6,520 nucleotides of DNA, from assembly GCA_913058195.1 (NCBI GenBank), contig CAJXPP010000124.1, forward strand, positions 1-6,520, in the 5' to 3' direction. The notes beneath the pieces were generated by a model. That model saw nothing but the letters and a program-made list of their open reading frames with translations, made no database searches and was not told the origin of the DNA. The stretch comes from an uncultured Gammaproteobacteria bacterium (GTDB lineage Bacteria > Pseudomonadota > Gammaproteobacteria > Nitrosococcales > Methylophagaceae). This document shows positions 5,345 to 6,520 of the stretch, in pieces. Position 1 is the stretch's first letter; every line of letters starts with the position of its first letter. Both the position numbers and the translations under genes were made by a program.

Positions 5345-6520
5345 ATGAAGATTAAAACATTTGCCAGCATAGCTGTTATGGGAGCTTTAGGACTTCTTAT
5401 TCCATTACAGTCATCTGCTTTTGGCTTAGGTAAAATCCAGATTTCATCTGCTTTAAATGAGCCATTAAAAGCCGTTGTGCCTGTTACCGCCCTACGTGCA
5501 GAATATGATGGTAATTTACGAGTTCAGTTAGCATCTAATGATGAGTTCAATAAAGCGGGTCTGAAGCGTAGTTTTTTACTGACTCAGCTTAAGTTTGAAA
5601 TTATTGAAACGTCAGGAATGGCCGAAGTGCATATCACCTCGGAACAACCAGTGAAAGAGCCATTTTTAGATTTTTTAATAATCGCATCAACCGCCAATGG
5701 ACGTCTGATACGTGAATATACAGTGTTACTTGACCCACCAAAAAGTATGTTTAATAAGCCTACTAAAAAAGTAAAACAAGCGGCTAAGAAAGTAAAACAA
5801 GTAACTCAAAATAATGATATGCCTAGTTCAGCTGCTAGTAAATCAGCAGAATCTCAATGGACATCTGATACCTATAACGTTAGCAGTAATGATAATCTAT
5901 CGAAAATAGCAAGAAAAACCAGACCTCAAAGTGATATATCAATCAATCAAATGATGATGGCATTGTTAAATGCAAATGAATCAGCATTTATGGGGCAAAA
6001 TATTAATCGATTAAAAGCAAACAGTACGCTAATAATTCCTCAAGTTTCTGAAATTAAGCAATTATCGAAAAAACAGGCATTGCTTGCAGTAAGTGAACAA
6101 AATAAAGCGTGGCGAAACCGTAATGTTGCAGCTCAAGCTCCTAAGCAAGAAGAAACAATAGCTAGGGACGACTTAAAAAATGACTCAAGTTTGTCTATGC
6201 CTGAAGAGATGAACAGCAATAAAAATGAAAATGATGTTACTCATTTAGAACTAGTTGCACCAAGTACTGAAGCCATTACAGATGCAGGTGAATCATCCCC
6301 ATTAGGAGATGAGAAATTAAAGAAATTGACAGAACAATTAACTCTGGCACAGGAAACAATAGAAAGTCAGGCTCAAGAGAATAATGGCATAAAGTCGCGA
6401 ATGGATATGATGGAGGAACAGCTTCAAACATTACGTCGCTTAATCTCCTTGAAAGATGCTGATTTAGCAAAAATGCAAAATAATTTGCAAACAGAGCAAA
6501 CAGAGCAAACAGAGCAAACA
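5345..6520 (+). CDS. fimV: FimV/HubP-family polar peptidoglycan-binding protein, N-terminal part
   Basis: The frame is open for 392 codons to the window edge with no stop, so the 3' end is missing. FimV-family proteins are inner-membrane proteins that bind peptidoglycan and organise the cell pole; they are needed for type IV pilus function in Pseudomonas, and the HubP members place polar flagellar factors. A signal peptide covers residues 1-25, with likely cleavage at SSA/F. The FimV N-terminal domain (26-133) shows FGLGKIQISSALNEPL, QPVKEPFLDFLI and NGRLIREYTVLLDPP, all highly characteristic. A Lys-rich linker (140-152) follows, then a LysM-like segment (about 176-235: YNVSSNDNLSKIARKTRP, MMMALLNANESAF, NINRLKANSTLIIP). 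Next come a low-complexity linker, a predicted coiled coil (about 323-382, including LRRLISLKDADLAKMQ) and a TEQ repeat at the edge. The transmembrane helix and cytoplasmic C-terminal TPR/FimV domain would lie beyond the window. Confidence 0.93.
   Translation, partial: MKIKTFASIAVMGALGLLIPLQSSAFGLGKIQISSALNEPLKAVVPVTALRAEYDGNLRVQLASNDEFNKAGLKRSFLLTQLKFEIIETSGMAEVHITSEQPVKEPFLDFLIIASTANGRLIREYTVLLDPPKSMFNKPTKKVKQAAKKVKQVTQNNDMPSSAASKSAESQWTSDTYNVSSNDNLSKIARKTRPQSDISINQMMMALLNANESAFMGQNINRLKANSTLIIPQVSEIKQLSKKQALLAVSEQNKAWRNRNVAAQAPKQEETIARDDLKNDSSLSMPEEMNSNKNENDVTHLELVAPSTEAITDAGESSPLGDEKLKKLTEQLTLAQETIESQAQENNGIKSRMDMMEEQLQTLRRLISLKDADLAKMQNNLQTEQTEQTEQT
5765..5806 (+). repeat. Two-copy 7-codon repeat in the fimV linker
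   Basis: Codons 141-147 (KKVKQAA) are followed directly by codons 148-154 (KKVKQVT). Thirteen bases are identical between the copies (5768-5780 and 5789-5801). The result is a basic linker just after the FimV N-terminal domain. It looks like a small in-frame duplication that has since drifted; no function can be assigned. Confidence 0.75.
6487..6520 (+). repeat. 9-bp tandem repeat (ACAGAGCAA) in fimV, reaching the window edge
   Basis: Three full copies of ACAGAGCAA (6491-6499, 6500-6508, 6509-6517) are flanked by a partial GCAA on the left and ACA on the right. The repeat is in frame and encodes Q-T-E units from residue 382 onward, after the coiled coil. The unit is a multiple of three, so copy number can change without breaking the frame. 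The true length is unknown because the sequence stops inside the tract. Confidence 0.95.

Noticed and set aside
6276..6470. Minus-strand open frame over the fimV coiled-coil region
   Set aside because: The plus-strand fimV frame is continuous here and matches the family coiled coil. The antisense frame is a composition effect.

Overview
The window looks like a short draft contig from a low-GC (about 40% by eye), polarly flagellated, probably marine gammaproteobacterium. Three things point there. PomA and PomB resemble the sodium-driven stators of Vibrio and relatives. The leuD-leuB-asd-fimV order is typical of Pseudomonas and other gammaproteobacteria. FimV itself is a gammaproteobacterial/betaproteobacterial polar protein. 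The genus cannot be fixed from the sequence; low-GC Thiotrichales or Methylococcales-like lineages are possible, as inference only.

Layout: bases 1-49 are not genomic. They are a leftover Illumina Nextera i7 adapter ending in the 19-bp Tn5 mosaic end. Genomic sequence starts at about base 50, followed by a roughly 100-bp leader. Seven genes follow, all on the + strand: pomA, pomB, a YceI-family periplasmic protein, leuD, leuB, asd, and the first 392 codons of fimV, which runs off the right edge. Gaps between genes are 34, 14, 18, 50, 45 and 47 bp. I see no terminator hairpin in any of them, so much of the run could be co-transcribed. The last 34 bases are a 9-bp in-frame tandem repeat inside fimV, a likely reason the contig stops there.

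Function: pomA and pomB encode the Na+-coupled stator of the flagellar motor. leuD and leuB encode steps two and three of the leucine branch (isopropylmalate isomerase small subunit and isopropylmalate dehydrogenase). asd makes aspartate semialdehyde for lysine/diaminopimelate, threonine and methionine synthesis. fimV encodes a peptidoglycan-binding polar organiser that is linked in known species to type IV pili and pole assembly. The leuC partner of leuD is not next to it; the stator and YceI-like genes occupy that place.

I found no previously undescribed system. The points worth a second look are the adapter contamination, the repeat-terminated contig end, the separation of leuD from leuC, and a few substitutions at usually conserved positions (PomA residue 31, LeuD residues 96 and 127).
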